Positions 24,512 to 33,779 are shown, counted from the stretch's first letter. The stretch: DNA of 37,140 nucleotides from Thermoplasmata archaeon (GCA_021798415.1 JAJZGO010000005.1:1-37140); one strand, 5' to 3'. Numbers and translations are program-made. Notes: generated by a model from the letters alone, not told the origin.

Positions 24512-26983
24512 GTGACCCGTACCCTCGTCGTCAGCGAGAAGTTCAACACCGCGCTGCGGATCGCGGTCGTCCTCTCCGACGGCCGCATGAAGCGTTCGCG
24601 GATCGAGGGGACGAACGTCTTCGAGTTCGAGCGACCGGACGGGACGTATCTCGTCACCGGCCTTCGCGGCCACATCGTCGAGCTCGACTATCCGAAGGAG
24701 CTCTCGGAGTGGTCGTTCGATAGCCTCCCCCGGCTCCTCGAGACGCCGCCCCTCAAGCGGGTCACGGAGACCGGGATCGTGGCGGCGCTCCAGTCGCTCG
24801 TGCGCGACTGCGACCGGGTCATCATCGCGACCGATTTCGACCGGGAAGGGGAGCTGATCGGGCTCGAGTGCCTCGAGCTTCTCGAGAAGGTCCGGCCCGG
24901 CATCGCCGTGGCGCGGGCTCGCTACAGCGCCCTCACGAGGGAGGCGATCGAGACGAGCTTCGCGAACCTCGAGCACCTCGACCGAGCGCTCGCGGAGGCG
25001 GCCGAGGCGCGCCAGGAGATCGACCTCGTCTGGGGCGCGCTGCTCACCCGGTTCCTCTCGCTGACCGCCGAGCAGCGGGGCCGAAGCTTCCTCTCGGTGG
25101 GGCGGGTCCAGACGCCCACGCTCGCCCTCCTGGTCGAGCGCGACCAGGCGATCAAGGAGTTCGTTCCCACCCCGTTCTACCAGATCGTCGCGACATCGGA
25201 CAAGGGCGGCGAGGAGTTCCGGCTCGCCCACGCCCACGGGACGTGGGAAGAGAAGGCGGCCGCCGAGGAGGTCCACCGCCGGCTCGAGGGGGCGAGCGAA
25301 GGCGTCGTGCGGGAGTTCCGGGAGGAGGAGAGCCGCCGTCGCCCTCCCGTGCCGTTCTCGACGACGCTGTTCGTCGCGGAGGCGACCCGGCTCGGCCTGG
25401 GCGCCGCGAACGCGATGCGGATCGCCGAGGACCTCTACACGCAGGGACTCATCAGCTACCCCCGTACGGACAACACGGTCTATCCCCGCGGCCTCGGTCT
25501 CCGCTCGCTGGTCGAGAAGTTCGTCGACGGTCCGTTCGGCGAGGCCGCGAAGTTCGTCCTCGAGCAGCCGTCGTTCCGTCCGACCCGCGGCCGGACCGAG
25601 ACGACCGACCACCCACCGATCTACCCGACGGGCGCGGTCGATCCGAAGAAGCTGCGGGCCGACCACGCTCGCCTGTACGAGCTCGTGGTCCGGCGGTTCT
25701 TCGCGACGCTGAGCCCGGAAGCGGTCGGCTGGACTCGCAGCGCGACGGTCGAGGTCCGGGGCGAGCCGTTCGAGGCGAAGGGCCACCGGGTGACCGACCC
25801 CGGCTGGTACCGGGTCTACCCGTACTCCCAGCCCGACGAGGCTCCTCTCCCGGTGCTCACGGTCGACGAGGCCGTCCCGATCCGCGACGTGCGGCTCGTC
25901 GAGGACCATACGAAGCCGCCCCGCCGGTTCACTCAGGGGTCGCTCATCCAGGAGATGGAGCGGCTCGGTCTCGGGACCAAGAGCACGCGCCACGACGTCC
26001 TCCAGAAGCTCTTCGACCGCCGGTACGTCAACCAGCGGCAGCTCGAGCCGACGACCACGGGGATCGCCGTCGCGGAGGCGTTGAAGGCCCACGCGCCGCT
26101 GATCACCCGCCCCGAGATGACGCACCGTCTCGAGGAGGACATGGGTCGGGTCGCCGAGTCGAAGAAACCGAAGGCGGAGGTCCTCGAAGAGTCGCGGGAG
26201 ATGCTCCGCGAAGCGTACGCGCTGCTCGCGGCGAACGCGGGCGGCGTCAAGGAGACCTTGACGGGCGCCCTCGACCGCCAGCACTTCGTCGGCCCGTGCG
26301 CGAGGTGCGGAGGCGCCCTGCGTCTCGCCCGCAGTCCGCGCGGCTCGCGCTGGGTCCAGTGCGTGAACAACCCCACGACGTGCACCGCGACGTACGCGCT
26401 CCCGTCCGCCGGGTTCGTGGAGCCGGCGCCCGAGTTCCTCTGCGGCGTCTGCAAGGTGCCGCGCGTGAAGATCATCTTCCGCGGCCAGCGGCCGGATCTC
26501 TACTGCATCAACCCGGAGTGCAGCGAGCACCACCGTGCGTTCCGCATCGGCGTCTGCCCGAGCTGCGGAAGCCCGCTCCAGATCCGTTATTCGTTCGCGG
26601 GCAAGCGGTTCGTCGGCTGCTCGGGCTACCCGACCTGTCGGGTCACCTACCCGCTCCCGCAGCGCGGCAAGCTCGAAAAGGACCAGCCCCCGTGCCCGGT
26701 CTGCCGCGCGCCGGTCGTCACGGCGATCGAGGCCGGCCGGCCCCCATGGACGCTCTGCATCAACCCGGCATGCCCCACCCGCGCGAAGCCCGAAAAGGCC
26801 GAGACGCCGGCGGCGAAGGCGAAACGCGCTCGCGCCCGCCCGAAGGCCGCGACCGCCTCTCGCCCCCGGGCCCGACCGGGAGCGGCCGCCGGGGGGACCC
26901 CCCGCCCGCGGCGACGCGCGTCGAAATCGGCCCCCGGCCCAGCGCCCGGCGAGCCCGCGGGAACCGCCGCGGCACCGCCTTAG
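24512..26983 (+). CDS. topA: DNA topoisomerase I (archaeal type IA)
   Basis: 823 residues from a GTG at 24512. The Toprim domain has LVVSEKFNTALRIA at the start and ATDFDREGELIGLE near 110. The cleavage domain carries the catalytic Tyr316 in LISYPRTDNTVYP. SVGRVQTPTLALLVERD and GLGTKSTRHDVLQKLFDRRYV are further type IA signatures. The C-terminal third has several zinc ribbons (CARCGGALRL, CPSCGSPLQI with CSGYPTCRVTYPLP, CPVCRAPVV) and a final Lys/Arg/Ala/Pro-rich tail of about 60 residues that probably aids DNA binding. It relaxes negatively supercoiled DNA or decatenates. No helicase domain is attached, so it is not reverse gyrase. Confidence 0.95.
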   Translation: MTRTLVVSEKFNTALRIAVVLSDGRMKRSRIEGTNVFEFERPDGTYLVTGLRGHIVELDYPKELSEWSFDSLPRLLETPPLKRVTETGIVAALQSLVRDCDRVIIATDFDREGELIGLECLELLEKVRPGIAVARARYSALTREAIETSFANLEHLDRALAEAAEARQEIDLVWGALLTRFLSLTAEQRGRSFLSVGRVQTPTLALLVERDQAIKEFVPTPFYQIVATSDKGGEEFRLAHAHGTWEEKAAAEEVHRRLEGASEGVVREFREEESRRRPPVPFSTTLFVAEATRLGLGAANAMRIAEDLYTQGLISYPRTDNTVYPRGLGLRSLVEKFVDGPFGEAAKFVLEQPSFRPTRGRTETTDHPPIYPTGAVDPKKLRADHARLYELVVRRFFATLSPEAVGWTRSATVEVRGEPFEAKGHRVTDPGWYRVYPYSQPDEAPLPVLTVDEAVPIRDVRLVEDHTKPPRRFTQGSLIQEMERLGLGTKSTRHDVLQKLFDRRYVNQRQLEPTTTGIAVAEALKAHAPLITRPEMTHRLEEDMGRVAESKKPKAEVLEESREMLREAYALLAANAGGVKETLTGALDRQHFVGPCARCGGALRLARSPRGSRWVQCVNNPTTCTATYALPSAGFVEPAPEFLCGVCKVPRVKIIFRGQRPDLYCINPECSEHHRAFRIGVCPSCGSPLQIRYSFAGKRFVGCSGYPTCRVTYPLPQRGKLEKDQPPCPVCRAPVVTAIEAGRPPWTLCINPACPTRAKPEKAETPAAKAKRARARPKAATASRPRARPGAAAGGTPRPRRRASKSAPGPAPGEPAGTAAAPP

Positions 26984-27081
26984 CGCGGGCGGCCGAAAGT
27001 CGGGCTGGGAGCATCGAGCGGCCTAAAGGGTCGACGCTCCCGTCCGGGACCCGATGACCGTTTCCCCACCTCCCGGACCGC

Positions 27082-27090
27082 GTTAAATAC
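27082..27090 (+). promoter_or_regulatory. TATA box of the creatininase-uvrA-uvrC operon
   Basis: GTTAAATAC, centred 26 nt before the ATG at 27112, so the transcript probably starts at the A of the start codon. It is the only visible promoter ahead of uvrA and uvrC. Confidence 0.7.
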
Positions 27091-27111
27091 GGACGCTTGG
27101 TCGTTCGACCG

Positions 27112-27837
27112 ATGAGCTCGACCTCCCGGCGGCTGCTCGAGATCGACTCGCGTTCGTTCGAACGGCGGGTCGCGGCCAACCCGCTCGTGATCGTACCGGT
27201 GGGAGCGCTCGAAGCGCACGGCCCGCACCTTCCCCTCGGCGCCGACCAGATCCAAGCGGAGGCGACCGCGCTCGCCCTCGCCGACCGCGTCGACGGGCTG
27301 GTGGCGCCGACGATCCCCTACGGCAGCGCTCCGGGCGCCCGGCGCTTTCCGGGCACCGTCTCCCTCTCCATGGCCCAGCTCGAGTCGCACGTCGCGGGCG
27401 TGTTGGGCGAGCTCGCGCGCTCGGGGGTCCGTCGGCTGCTCGTGCTCTCGGGCCACGCCGAGCGCGGGCACATGGCCGCGCTCCGCGAGGCCGGCGAGAC
27501 GACCGCCCGCGAGCACCCCGGGACGCGGGTCGTCGTGCTCTCGGACTACGACTTCGTCTACGAGCTCCGCGGCAAGGAGTCCCCGCCCACGGACGGCCAC
27601 GCCGGTCTCCTCGAGACCTCGCGGGTGCTCGCGCTCGCTCCCCACGCCGTCGGCCCCGAGCGCCCGGTCGTCGAGAACCGCTCGAGCCCGTTCGTCCCGG
27701 GCGCCCCGAGCCCGTCCGAGTGGCCCGAGAGCGTCATGGGGGACACCCGGTCCGCGTCGAAGGCGCTCGGCGACAAGGTGCAGGCGTACGTCCTCGACCG
27801 CCTCGCCGCGACGGTCGATGCCCTCCTCCCGCTGTAA
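27112..27837 (+). CDS. Creatininase-family amidohydrolase
   Basis: 241 residues. The metal site of the family is complete: Glu and His in GALEAHGPHLPLGAD, the Asp in the same block, and His-x-Glu in SGHAERGH, the form seen in true creatininase (NGHYEN) rather than the common NGHGGN. DGHAGLLETSRVLAL is the substrate-side motif. Archaeal members include the FAPy deformylase ArfB of riboflavin/F420 synthesis; MftE-type peptidases are also in the family. The assignment within the family is open. It is 12 nt upstream of uvrA and is read from a leaderless promoter, so it is the first gene of an operon with nucleotide excision repair genes. Confidence 0.87.
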   Translation: MSSTSRRLLEIDSRSFERRVAANPLVIVPVGALEAHGPHLPLGADQIQAEATALALADRVDGLVAPTIPYGSAPGARRFPGTVSLSMAQLESHVAGVLGELARSGVRRLLVLSGHAERGHMAALREAGETTAREHPGTRVVVLSDYDFVYELRGKESPPTDGHAGLLETSRVLALAPHAVGPERPVVENRSSPFVPGAPSPSEWPESVMGDTRSASKALGDKVQAYVLDRLAATVDALLPL

Positions 27838-27849
27838 GGTCGGTCCCCG

Positions 27850-30693
27850 ATGCCCGAACCGTCCGACCTCATCCGCATCCGCGGTGCGCGCCAGCACAAC
27901 CTGAAGGACGTCTCGATCGACCTCCCTCGCGGCCGGTTCATCGTGATCACGGGCGTGAGCGGTTCGGGGAAGTCCTCGCTCGCCTTCGACACGCTCTACG
28001 CCGAGGGCCAGCGACGGTACATCGAGAGCCTCTCCTCCTACGCTCGCCAGTTCCTCGGCCAGATGGACAAGCCCGACGTCGATTCGATCGAGGGCCTTTC
28101 GCCCGCGATCGCGATCGAGCAGCGCTCGGGAAGCCGAAACCCCCGCTCGACCGTCGGAACCGTCACGGAGATCTACGACTTCCTGCGCCTCCTGTACGCC
28201 CGCATCGGCACGCCCCACTGCCCGAACGACGGAGAGGAGATCGCGCCCCAGTCCGTCGACCGGATCGTCCTCGCGATCCGCGCCCGGTCGCGCGGCGAGA
28301 AGGTCGACCTCCTCGCGCCCGTGATCCGCGGGAAGAAGGGCGAGCACCGGGACGTGCTCGAAAGGCTGCGCAAAGGCGGGCACCGACGGTTCGTGATCGA
28401 CGGCGTCGAGGTCCGGCTGCCGGGGTCCGAGGTCCGTCTCGAGAAGAACAAGAAGCACACGATCGAGGTCGTCGTCGACAGCTTCGAGGTCTCCGACGAG
28501 GAGGAGAGCCGCCTCGCCGAGTCGATCGAGCTCGCTCGGGAACTCGGCGACGGGCTGGTCGTCCTCCGCCGCCCGGGCGGGGCGCGCGAGACGTTCTCGA
28601 GCCGTCGCGCGTGCCCCACGTGCGGGTTCTCGGTCGAGGAGCTCACGCCGCGGATGTTCTCGTTCAACAATCCGGCGGGCGCGTGCCCCGAGTGCCTCGG
28701 GATCGGCGCGACCCTCCACGCCGACCCCGACCGGATCGTCCCCGACAAGGACAAGCCGCTCGGCAAGGCGATCGTCGTCTGGGGGCTGACGCCCGGCGCA
28801 AACTCGCTCGCCCGCTTCGCCAAGGCGTTCGGTTACGACCTGCGCCGCCCCGTCCGGGAGCTCTCCGCGGACGGCTGGAAGGCGATGATGTACGGCTCCG
28901 CGAAGAGCATCGGCACCGTCGGGGGACCGAGCGAGTGGTGGTGGGGGAGCGGCTGGCTGCGCGAGGGCTTCGTGGCCGCCGTCGAGCGCCGCTGGAAGGC
29001 GACGAAGAGCGAGAGCGCGAAGGAGTACTACCTCGGGTTCCTGTCGTTCGTCCCGTGCCGCTCGTGCCAGGGCCGTCGCCTGAAGCCGGCGAGCCTCGCG
29101 GTGACGGTCGACGGCCGGTCGATCGCGGACGTCGGGGCCATGACCGTCCTCGACGCCGCGGCGATGTTCCGGGGCCTCACGCTCACCGACCGCGACCACC
29201 AGATCGTCGGCCAGGTCGTGAAGGAGATCCGCGCGCGTCTCGGCTTCCTCGAGAACGTCGGACTCACCTACCTCACGCTCGACCGCTCGTCCGGGACGCT
29301 CTCGGGCGGCGAGTCGGAGCGCATCGCGCTCGCGACGCAGATCGGCAGCGGCCTCGTCGGGGTCCTCTACATCCTCGACGAACCATCGATCGGCCTCCAC
29401 CCGCGCGACCACGCCCGCCTCCTCGCGACCCTGAAGACGTTGCGCGACCTCGGCAACACCCTCCTCGTTGTCGAGCACGACGAGATGACGATGCGCGAGT
29501 CCGACTGGCTCGTCGACCTCGGGCCGGGCGCCGGCCGCCTCGGCGGCGAGGTCCTCTACTCGGGACCCCCCGCGTCGATCGGCGGGGCGCCCCGCTCGCT
29601 CACGGCCCAGTTCCTGTCGGGGCGGCGCACGATCGCCGTTCCCGAGACCCGCGCGCCGCCCGCCCGTCGGTGGCTGACGATCCACGGGCCGCGCGAGCAC
29701 AATCTCAAGGGGGACGACCTCAAGATCCCGCTCGGTCTCTTCGTCGGGCTCTCGGGCGTCTCGGGAAGCGGGAAGTCGACGGCGCTCGAGGAGATCCTCT
29801 ATAAGGCGGTCCAGCGGCACCTCGGTCTCGGCCGCGCGACGCCCGGGCGCCACGACTACATCGAGGGGATCGACGAGGTCGACCGGGTCCTCCTCATCGA
29901 CCAGTCCCCGATCGGCCGCACGCCGCGCTCGAACCCGGCGACGTACACGGGCATCATGACGCCGGTCCGCGAGCTCTACGCCGGGCTCCCCGAGGCCAAG
30001 GCTCGGGGCTTCGCGCCCGGACGCTTCAGCTTCAACGTGGCGGGCGGACGGTGCGAGGCGTGCGAAGGGGACGGCGTGATCCGTTACGAGATGCACTTCC
30101 TGCCGGACGTCTACGTCGCGTGCGACGAGTGCCACGGACGTCGGTTCAACTCCGAGACGCTCGAGGTGACGTTCAAGGGAAAGTCGATCGCGGACGTCCT
30201 CGACATGACGGTCGACGAGGCGCACGCGTTCTTCGAGTACCACCGTCGCATCGAAACGCGCCTGCGCCTCCTGAGCGATGTCGGCCTCGGCTACATCCGA
30301 CTCGGCCAGAGCGCGACCACGCTCTCGGGCGGTGAGGCCCAGCGCATCAAGATCGCCTACGAGCTCGCGAAGCCCCCGACCGGACGGACCCTCTACCTCC
30401 TCGACGAGCCGACAACGGGCCTCCACTTCGCGGACGTGGACCGGCTGCTCGCCGTTCTCTTCCGCCTGCGATCGGGCGGCAACACGGTGGTCGTCATCGA
30501 GCACAATCTGGACGTCCTCAAGTCGGCCGATTGGCTGATCGACCTCGGCCCGGAGGGGGGCAACGCGGGCGGCCACGTCGTGGCGCAGGGACCGCCCGAG
30601 GAGATCGCCCGGGTTCCGGCCTCGCACACGGGCCGGTTCCTCGCGCCCCTCTTGCGCGCGCCGGTCCCGGTCGCGCGGCGAACCCGCTCATGA
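27850..30693 (+). CDS. uvrA: UvrABC system protein A (excinuclease ATPase subunit)
   Basis: 947 residues, the bacterial length. It has two ABC ATPase modules: Walker A ITGVSGSGKSSLAFDTLYAE near 40 and LSGVSGSGKSTALEEILY near 640, signatures LSGGESERIALATQ and LSGGEAQRIKIAYEL, Walker B VLYILDEPSIGLHP and LYLLDEPTTGLHF. Zinc modules are CPTCGFS...CPECLG and CEACEGDG...CDECHGRR. The first small zinc site is weak (HCPNDGEEI, lacking the second Cys of CPxCG). UvrA scans DNA for bulky lesions and loads UvrB. uvrC overlaps by 4 nt; uvrB is not in the window. UvrABC in archaea is usually explained by transfer from bacteria, though base composition matches the neighbours. Confidence 0.97.
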   Translation: MPEPSDLIRIRGARQHNLKDVSIDLPRGRFIVITGVSGSGKSSLAFDTLYAEGQRRYIESLSSYARQFLGQMDKPDVDSIEGLSPAIAIEQRSGSRNPRSTVGTVTEIYDFLRLLYARIGTPHCPNDGEEIAPQSVDRIVLAIRARSRGEKVDLLAPVIRGKKGEHRDVLERLRKGGHRRFVIDGVEVRLPGSEVRLEKNKKHTIEVVVDSFEVSDEEESRLAESIELARELGDGLVVLRRPGGARETFSSRRACPTCGFSVEELTPRMFSFNNPAGACPECLGIGATLHADPDRIVPDKDKPLGKAIVVWGLTPGANSLARFAKAFGYDLRRPVRELSADGWKAMMYGSAKSIGTVGGPSEWWWGSGWLREGFVAAVERRWKATKSESAKEYYLGFLSFVPCRSCQGRRLKPASLAVTVDGRSIADVGAMTVLDAAAMFRGLTLTDRDHQIVGQVVKEIRARLGFLENVGLTYLTLDRSSGTLSGGESERIALATQIGSGLVGVLYILDEPSIGLHPRDHARLLATLKTLRDLGNTLLVVEHDEMTMRESDWLVDLGPGAGRLGGEVLYSGPPASIGGAPRSLTAQFLSGRRTIAVPETRAPPARRWLTIHGPREHNLKGDDLKIPLGLFVGLSGVSGSGKSTALEEILYKAVQRHLGLGRATPGRHDYIEGIDEVDRVLLIDQSPIGRTPRSNPATYTGIMTPVRELYAGLPEAKARGFAPGRFSFNVAGGRCEACEGDGVIRYEMHFLPDVYVACDECHGRRFNSETLEVTFKGKSIADVLDMTVDEAHAFFEYHRRIETRLRLLSDVGLGYIRLGQSATTLSGGEAQRIKIAYELAKPPTGRTLYLLDEPTTGLHFADVDRLLAVLFRLRSGGNTVVVIEHNLDVLKSADWLIDLGPEGGNAGGHVVAQGPPEEIARVPASHTGRFLAPLLRAPVPVARRTRS

Positions 30694-32411
30694 GCGACCG
30701 ACCGCCGGTCGAGCTCCCGGCGTTCGTTCCGGCGAGCCACCTGGCGGCCGCGACCGGCGAGGGGTTCCGACCGGGCCCGGCCGGTCCGGGGGTCTACCTG
30801 TTCCGCTCGGCGACCGGGGACGTCGTCTACGTGGGGAAGGCCCGCAGTCTGCGGCGCCGGGTCCTCGACCACCTGCGCGCCCGCATCGACAAGGACGGCT
30901 CGATCCTCGCGGAGAGCTCGAGCGTTGAGTTCGTGCCGACCTCGAACGAGCGCGAAGCGCTCCTCCTCGAGGCGAGCCTGGTCAAGCAGTACCAGCCGCC
31001 GTACAACGTCCTCCTCAAGGACGACCGCAGCTACCCGTACCTCGCGGTGACCGTCGGCGAGGAGTTCCCGCGCGTCCTCCTCGTGCGCCGCCCGCGACGC
31101 CGCGCGGGCGTCCAGCTGTTCGGTCCGTACACGAGCGCGCGCGAGGCGCGGGGGGTCGAGCGGCTGCTCGGGGACCTCTTCCGGCTCCGCCGGTGCGTCC
31201 GCCTGCCCAAGGAGGCGTGCCTGTACTACCACCTCAAGGTCTGCAGCGCGCCGTGCATCGGCGCGGTCGACCGCGACGCCTACCGCGCCCAGGTCGAACG
31301 GGCGACCGACGTTCTCCGCGGCCGGTCGCCGCTCGTCCGGCCGGCGATCGAGGCGGAGATGCGGGCGGCCGCGTCGCGCGAGGAGTTCGAGCGCGCGGCG
31401 CTCCTGCGCGACGCGCTCGAGGGCCTCGGCGCGCTCCGGGCTCGGCAGTCGGTCATCGGCCCGGGGAGCGGGCGGGCGGACGTCCTCGCCCTCGCCTACC
31501 CGAACGACCCCTCGACGCTCCGCGTCGCGGTCGGCCTCGTGCGGGTCGACGAGGGGGAGGTGCGCCAGACCGAGCCGCACCTCGTGGCGATCCCGGCCCA
31601 CGACGTCCCCGAACCGGGGGAGATCCTCCGGCAGTTCCTCACCCAGTACTACGGCAACCAGTTCGAGCTCCCCGCGCGGATCTACGTCGCCGGCCCGCGT
31701 CCGGCGGGGATCGATTCGACGTTGGACGAATTGTTCGTCCCGCGCGGCGTCGAGGTCCAGTTCCGCCCGACCGGCCGCTACGCGGCGCTCGCCCGGCTCG
31801 CCGAGCGGCTCGCCCGCGCGACCGTCGACCAGGTCGTCGCCCGGCCCGCGCCGCGCGAGGTCCTCCTCGCCCTGCAGAGCCTCCTCGAGCTCCCGACGAT
31901 CCCGAACCGGATCGAGGGCGTCGACATCTCGATCTTCCAGGGCGCCGAGGCGGTCGGGTCGCTGGTCGTCTTCGAGCGCGGGCTCGCGAAGCGCTCGGAG
32001 TACCGGCGCTACCGCATCCGTTCGGTCGACGGCACGAACGACTTCGCGATGGTCGCCGAGGTCGTGCGACGGCGCTACCTCCGTCGCCTCGCCGAGTCGG
32101 AGCCGCTCCCCGACCTCCTGCTCATCGACGGCGGCGCGGGTCAGCTCTCCTCCGCCGTCTCCTCCCTCGCCGCGCTCGGCCTCGCGGACCGCATCCCGAC
32201 CGTCGGACTCGCGAAGCGGGAGGAGGAGGTCTACCTCGCGGACCGGCCCCGACCGATCTCGCCGAACCCGAACTCCGCGCCGATGCTCCTGCTCCGGGCG
32301 GTGCGCGACGAGGCCCACCGGTTCGCCGTCACGTACCACCGGACCCGGCGGCGCATGCGGCTGCGCGACGAGTTCACCGCGGCGCGCCGGTCGACCGCGC
32401 CGACGGGCTAG
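30690..32411 (+). CDS. uvrC: UvrABC system protein C, lacking the C-terminal HhH domain
   Basis: 573 residues from the ATG at 30690 (ATGA overlap with the uvrA stop). The N-terminal GIY-YIG nuclease starts GVYLFRSATGDVVYVGKARSL, which makes the 3' incision. A Cys-rich linker (RRCVRLPKEACLYYHLKVC) and UVR motif (EEFERAALLRDALEG) follow. The RNase H-like nuclease for the 5' incision has GVDISIFQG, LLLIDGGAGQL and RDEAHRFAVTYHR. In the first of these the usual DISH reads DISI. The protein ends 20 residues after HRTRRRMRLRDEF, where the two helix-hairpin-helix motifs (PGIG) normally follow, so that DNA-binding part is absent. Confidence 0.95.
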   Translation: MSDRPPVELPAFVPASHLAAATGEGFRPGPAGPGVYLFRSATGDVVYVGKARSLRRRVLDHLRARIDKDGSILAESSSVEFVPTSNEREALLLEASLVKQYQPPYNVLLKDDRSYPYLAVTVGEEFPRVLLVRRPRRRAGVQLFGPYTSAREARGVERLLGDLFRLRRCVRLPKEACLYYHLKVCSAPCIGAVDRDAYRAQVERATDVLRGRSPLVRPAIEAEMRAAASREEFERAALLRDALEGLGALRARQSVIGPGSGRADVLALAYPNDPSTLRVAVGLVRVDEGEVRQTEPHLVAIPAHDVPEPGEILRQFLTQYYGNQFELPARIYVAGPRPAGIDSTLDELFVPRGVEVQFRPTGRYAALARLAERLARATVDQVVARPAPREVLLALQSLLELPTIPNRIEGVDISIFQGAEAVGSLVVFERGLAKRSEYRRYRIRSVDGTNDFAMVAEVVRRRYLRRLAESEPLPDLLLIDGGAGQLSSAVSSLAALGLADRIPTVGLAKREEEVYLADRPRPISPNPNSAPMLLLRAVRDEAHRFAVTYHRTRRRMRLRDEFTAARRSTAPTG

Positions 32412-32496
32412 GATCGGACGTCCGGCGCCGCGTTCGGACGGATGCGGGCGAATCGTTCCCCCGGGGCTCCGTGCTCCGCCGACGGAAAAGGTCCGG

Positions 32497-32506
32497 AAAA
32501 ATTATC
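32497..32506 (+). promoter_or_regulatory. TATA box of the 130-aa membrane protein gene
   Basis: AAAAATTATC, centred about 31 nt before the ATG at 32533. Confidence 0.6.
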
Positions 32507-32532
32507 GCAGCCGCCGCGTTGGCACGACGCCG

Positions 32533-32925
32533 ATGGCGGGGGACCCCCGGGACCGGCCGGTGACCGCTCGGGACCTTTCGGCTGCCGTCATCGTGATCCT
32601 CTCGGGTCTCTTCCTGACATCCTTCACCATCCTCGGAGCCCTCTTCCTGGTGTCGACCCCCGACGGCGAGTTCGCGTTCTTCATCGCGCTGTCCGTGGCC
32701 TTCCTCGGGGTCTTCGCCGGATGGTCGTTCTACCTCGAGGCGGCAGGTCGCCGCTGGTCGACGGCACGCGAGCGCGCTTCGCTTCCCCCGGGCGGGTTCG
32801 CTCGGCCGGTCACCACCCGCCCCGAGGGGCCCCCCGGGGAAGCGGTGTGGCCGCATTCCGTGCCGAACGCCGAGCCGGGAACGGCGGTCCCCTCCCCCTC
32901 GGGGTCCGCGGAAGACCCCGAGTAA
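32533..32925 (+). CDS. Hypothetical two-helix membrane protein
   Basis: 130 residues. Hydrophobic segments are at about 15-40 (LSAAVIVILSGLFLTSFTIL) and 47-68 (FAFFIALSVAFLGVFAGWSF), followed by a Pro/Gly/Ser-rich, probably disordered C-terminus of about 55 residues. No family recognised. It has its own well-placed TATA box and converges with the proteasome alpha gene (95-nt gap), so it looks like an independent real gene. Confidence 0.65.
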   Translation: MAGDPRDRPVTARDLSAAVIVILSGLFLTSFTILGALFLVSTPDGEFAFFIALSVAFLGVFAGWSFYLEAAGRRWSTARERASLPPGGFARPVTTRPEGPPGEAVWPHSVPNAEPGTAVPSPSGSAEDPE

Positions 32926-33020
32926 CCGCCCTGAGGGCAAGGTGCGACCGGGCCGAGGCCCGTTCGCCCGGAAGGGAAACGTCGGTCCGCGGGAACTCCC
33001 GGGGACGATGTCCGGCCGGT

Positions 33021-33779
33021 TCAGCGGGACGCGGGGCGCCGCTCGGGAGCGCCGATGAACGGCATGCCCTGGACACGGCGCGCGACCTCGGTGGCTGCGA
33101 GCCGGCTCAGCTCGGCTTCGGGCTCGAGGATCGCCACGTCGAGCGCCTCGGCCTGGAAGGGCGTCGGCGACCCTTCGGCGACCGCCTGGACCGCGAGCTT
33201 GAACGCGGACTCCTCGTTGAGGTGGTCCGTGACCTTCTCCTCGAGGAAGTCGGCGACCGCCCGACGGTTGCGGCCGATCGCGTACGCCTTCCATCCGATC
33301 GTGGCGCCGCTCGGGTCGAGCTCGACCAGGCCCGCGGTCCGACCGTTGAACCCTCCGAGGAGGAGCGACACCGCGAACGGCCGGGTGCCGCCGAACTGCG
33401 TGTACTGCTGGAGGAGCGTGCCGAGCGCGTGGCCGAGCAGCGAGTACGGGGCGACCTCCCCGTAGCTGATCCGGTGGCGCTGCGCCTCGACGCGGAGGAA
33501 CTCGACGAGGACCCGGGAGTCGGCGATGAGTCCGGCGGTGACGCATCCGAGACCCGCGTCGATCGCGAAGCTCTTCTCGATCGATCCGGACTCCGCGAGC
33601 GAGCTCACGGGAAGGTTGCGGTAGGCCACGAAGACGATCCCCGTGTCGTACGTCACCGCGACGGCGGTGCCGCCCATCTGGATCGCCTGGAGGGCGTATT
33701 CGACCTGGAACAGTCGTCCGTCGGGGGAGAAGACGGTGCTCGCTCGGTCGTACGCCATCTGGCCGGGTTGCATCTCCAT
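33021..33779 (-). CDS. psmA: 20S proteasome alpha subunit
   Basis: 252 residues from the ATG at 33779 (MEMQPGQMAYDRASTVFSPD); a start 15 codons earlier is open but unlike the family. The alpha signature YDRASTVFSPDGRLFQVEYA at the gate is clear. The body follows the Ntn fold: GGTAVAVTYDTGIVFVAYR, SIEKSFAIDAGLGCVTAGLIADSRVLVEF, TRPFAVSLLLGGFNG and GWKAYAIGRNRRAVADFLEE. The extended N-terminus shows no autocatalytic Thr, as expected for alpha. It forms the outer rings that gate access to the beta-ring proteases. No psmB or PAN gene is adjacent. The TATA-like box is at 33822-33829. Confidence 0.94.
   Translation of the reverse strand: MEMQPGQMAYDRASTVFSPDGRLFQVEYALQAIQMGGTAVAVTYDTGIVFVAYRNLPVSSLAESGSIEKSFAIDAGLGCVTAGLIADSRVLVEFLRVEAQRHRISYGEVAPYSLLGHALGTLLQQYTQFGGTRPFAVSLLLGGFNGRTAGLVELDPSGATIGWKAYAIGRNRRAVADFLEEKVTDHLNEESAFKLAVQAVAEGSPTPFQAEALDVAILEPEAELSRLAATEVARRVQGMPFIGAPERRPASR

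Noticed and set aside
24287-26533. Long minus-strand open frame opposite topA
   Set aside because: No recognisable motif, and it covers the tRNA-Phe gene and the antisense of a complete topoisomerase.
26980-30627. A very long open frame (over 1200 codons) on the minus strand opposite creatininase and uvrA
   Set aside because: Its translation is Arg/Asp/Glu/Val low-complexity with no domain, and it mirrors a complete UvrA. It is a by-product of high GC at third codon positions.
33021-33779. psmA as a beta subunit or an Anbu-type peptidase
   Set aside because: The alpha N-terminal signature (YDRAxTVFSPDGRLFQVEYA-type) is present and there is no processed catalytic Thr.
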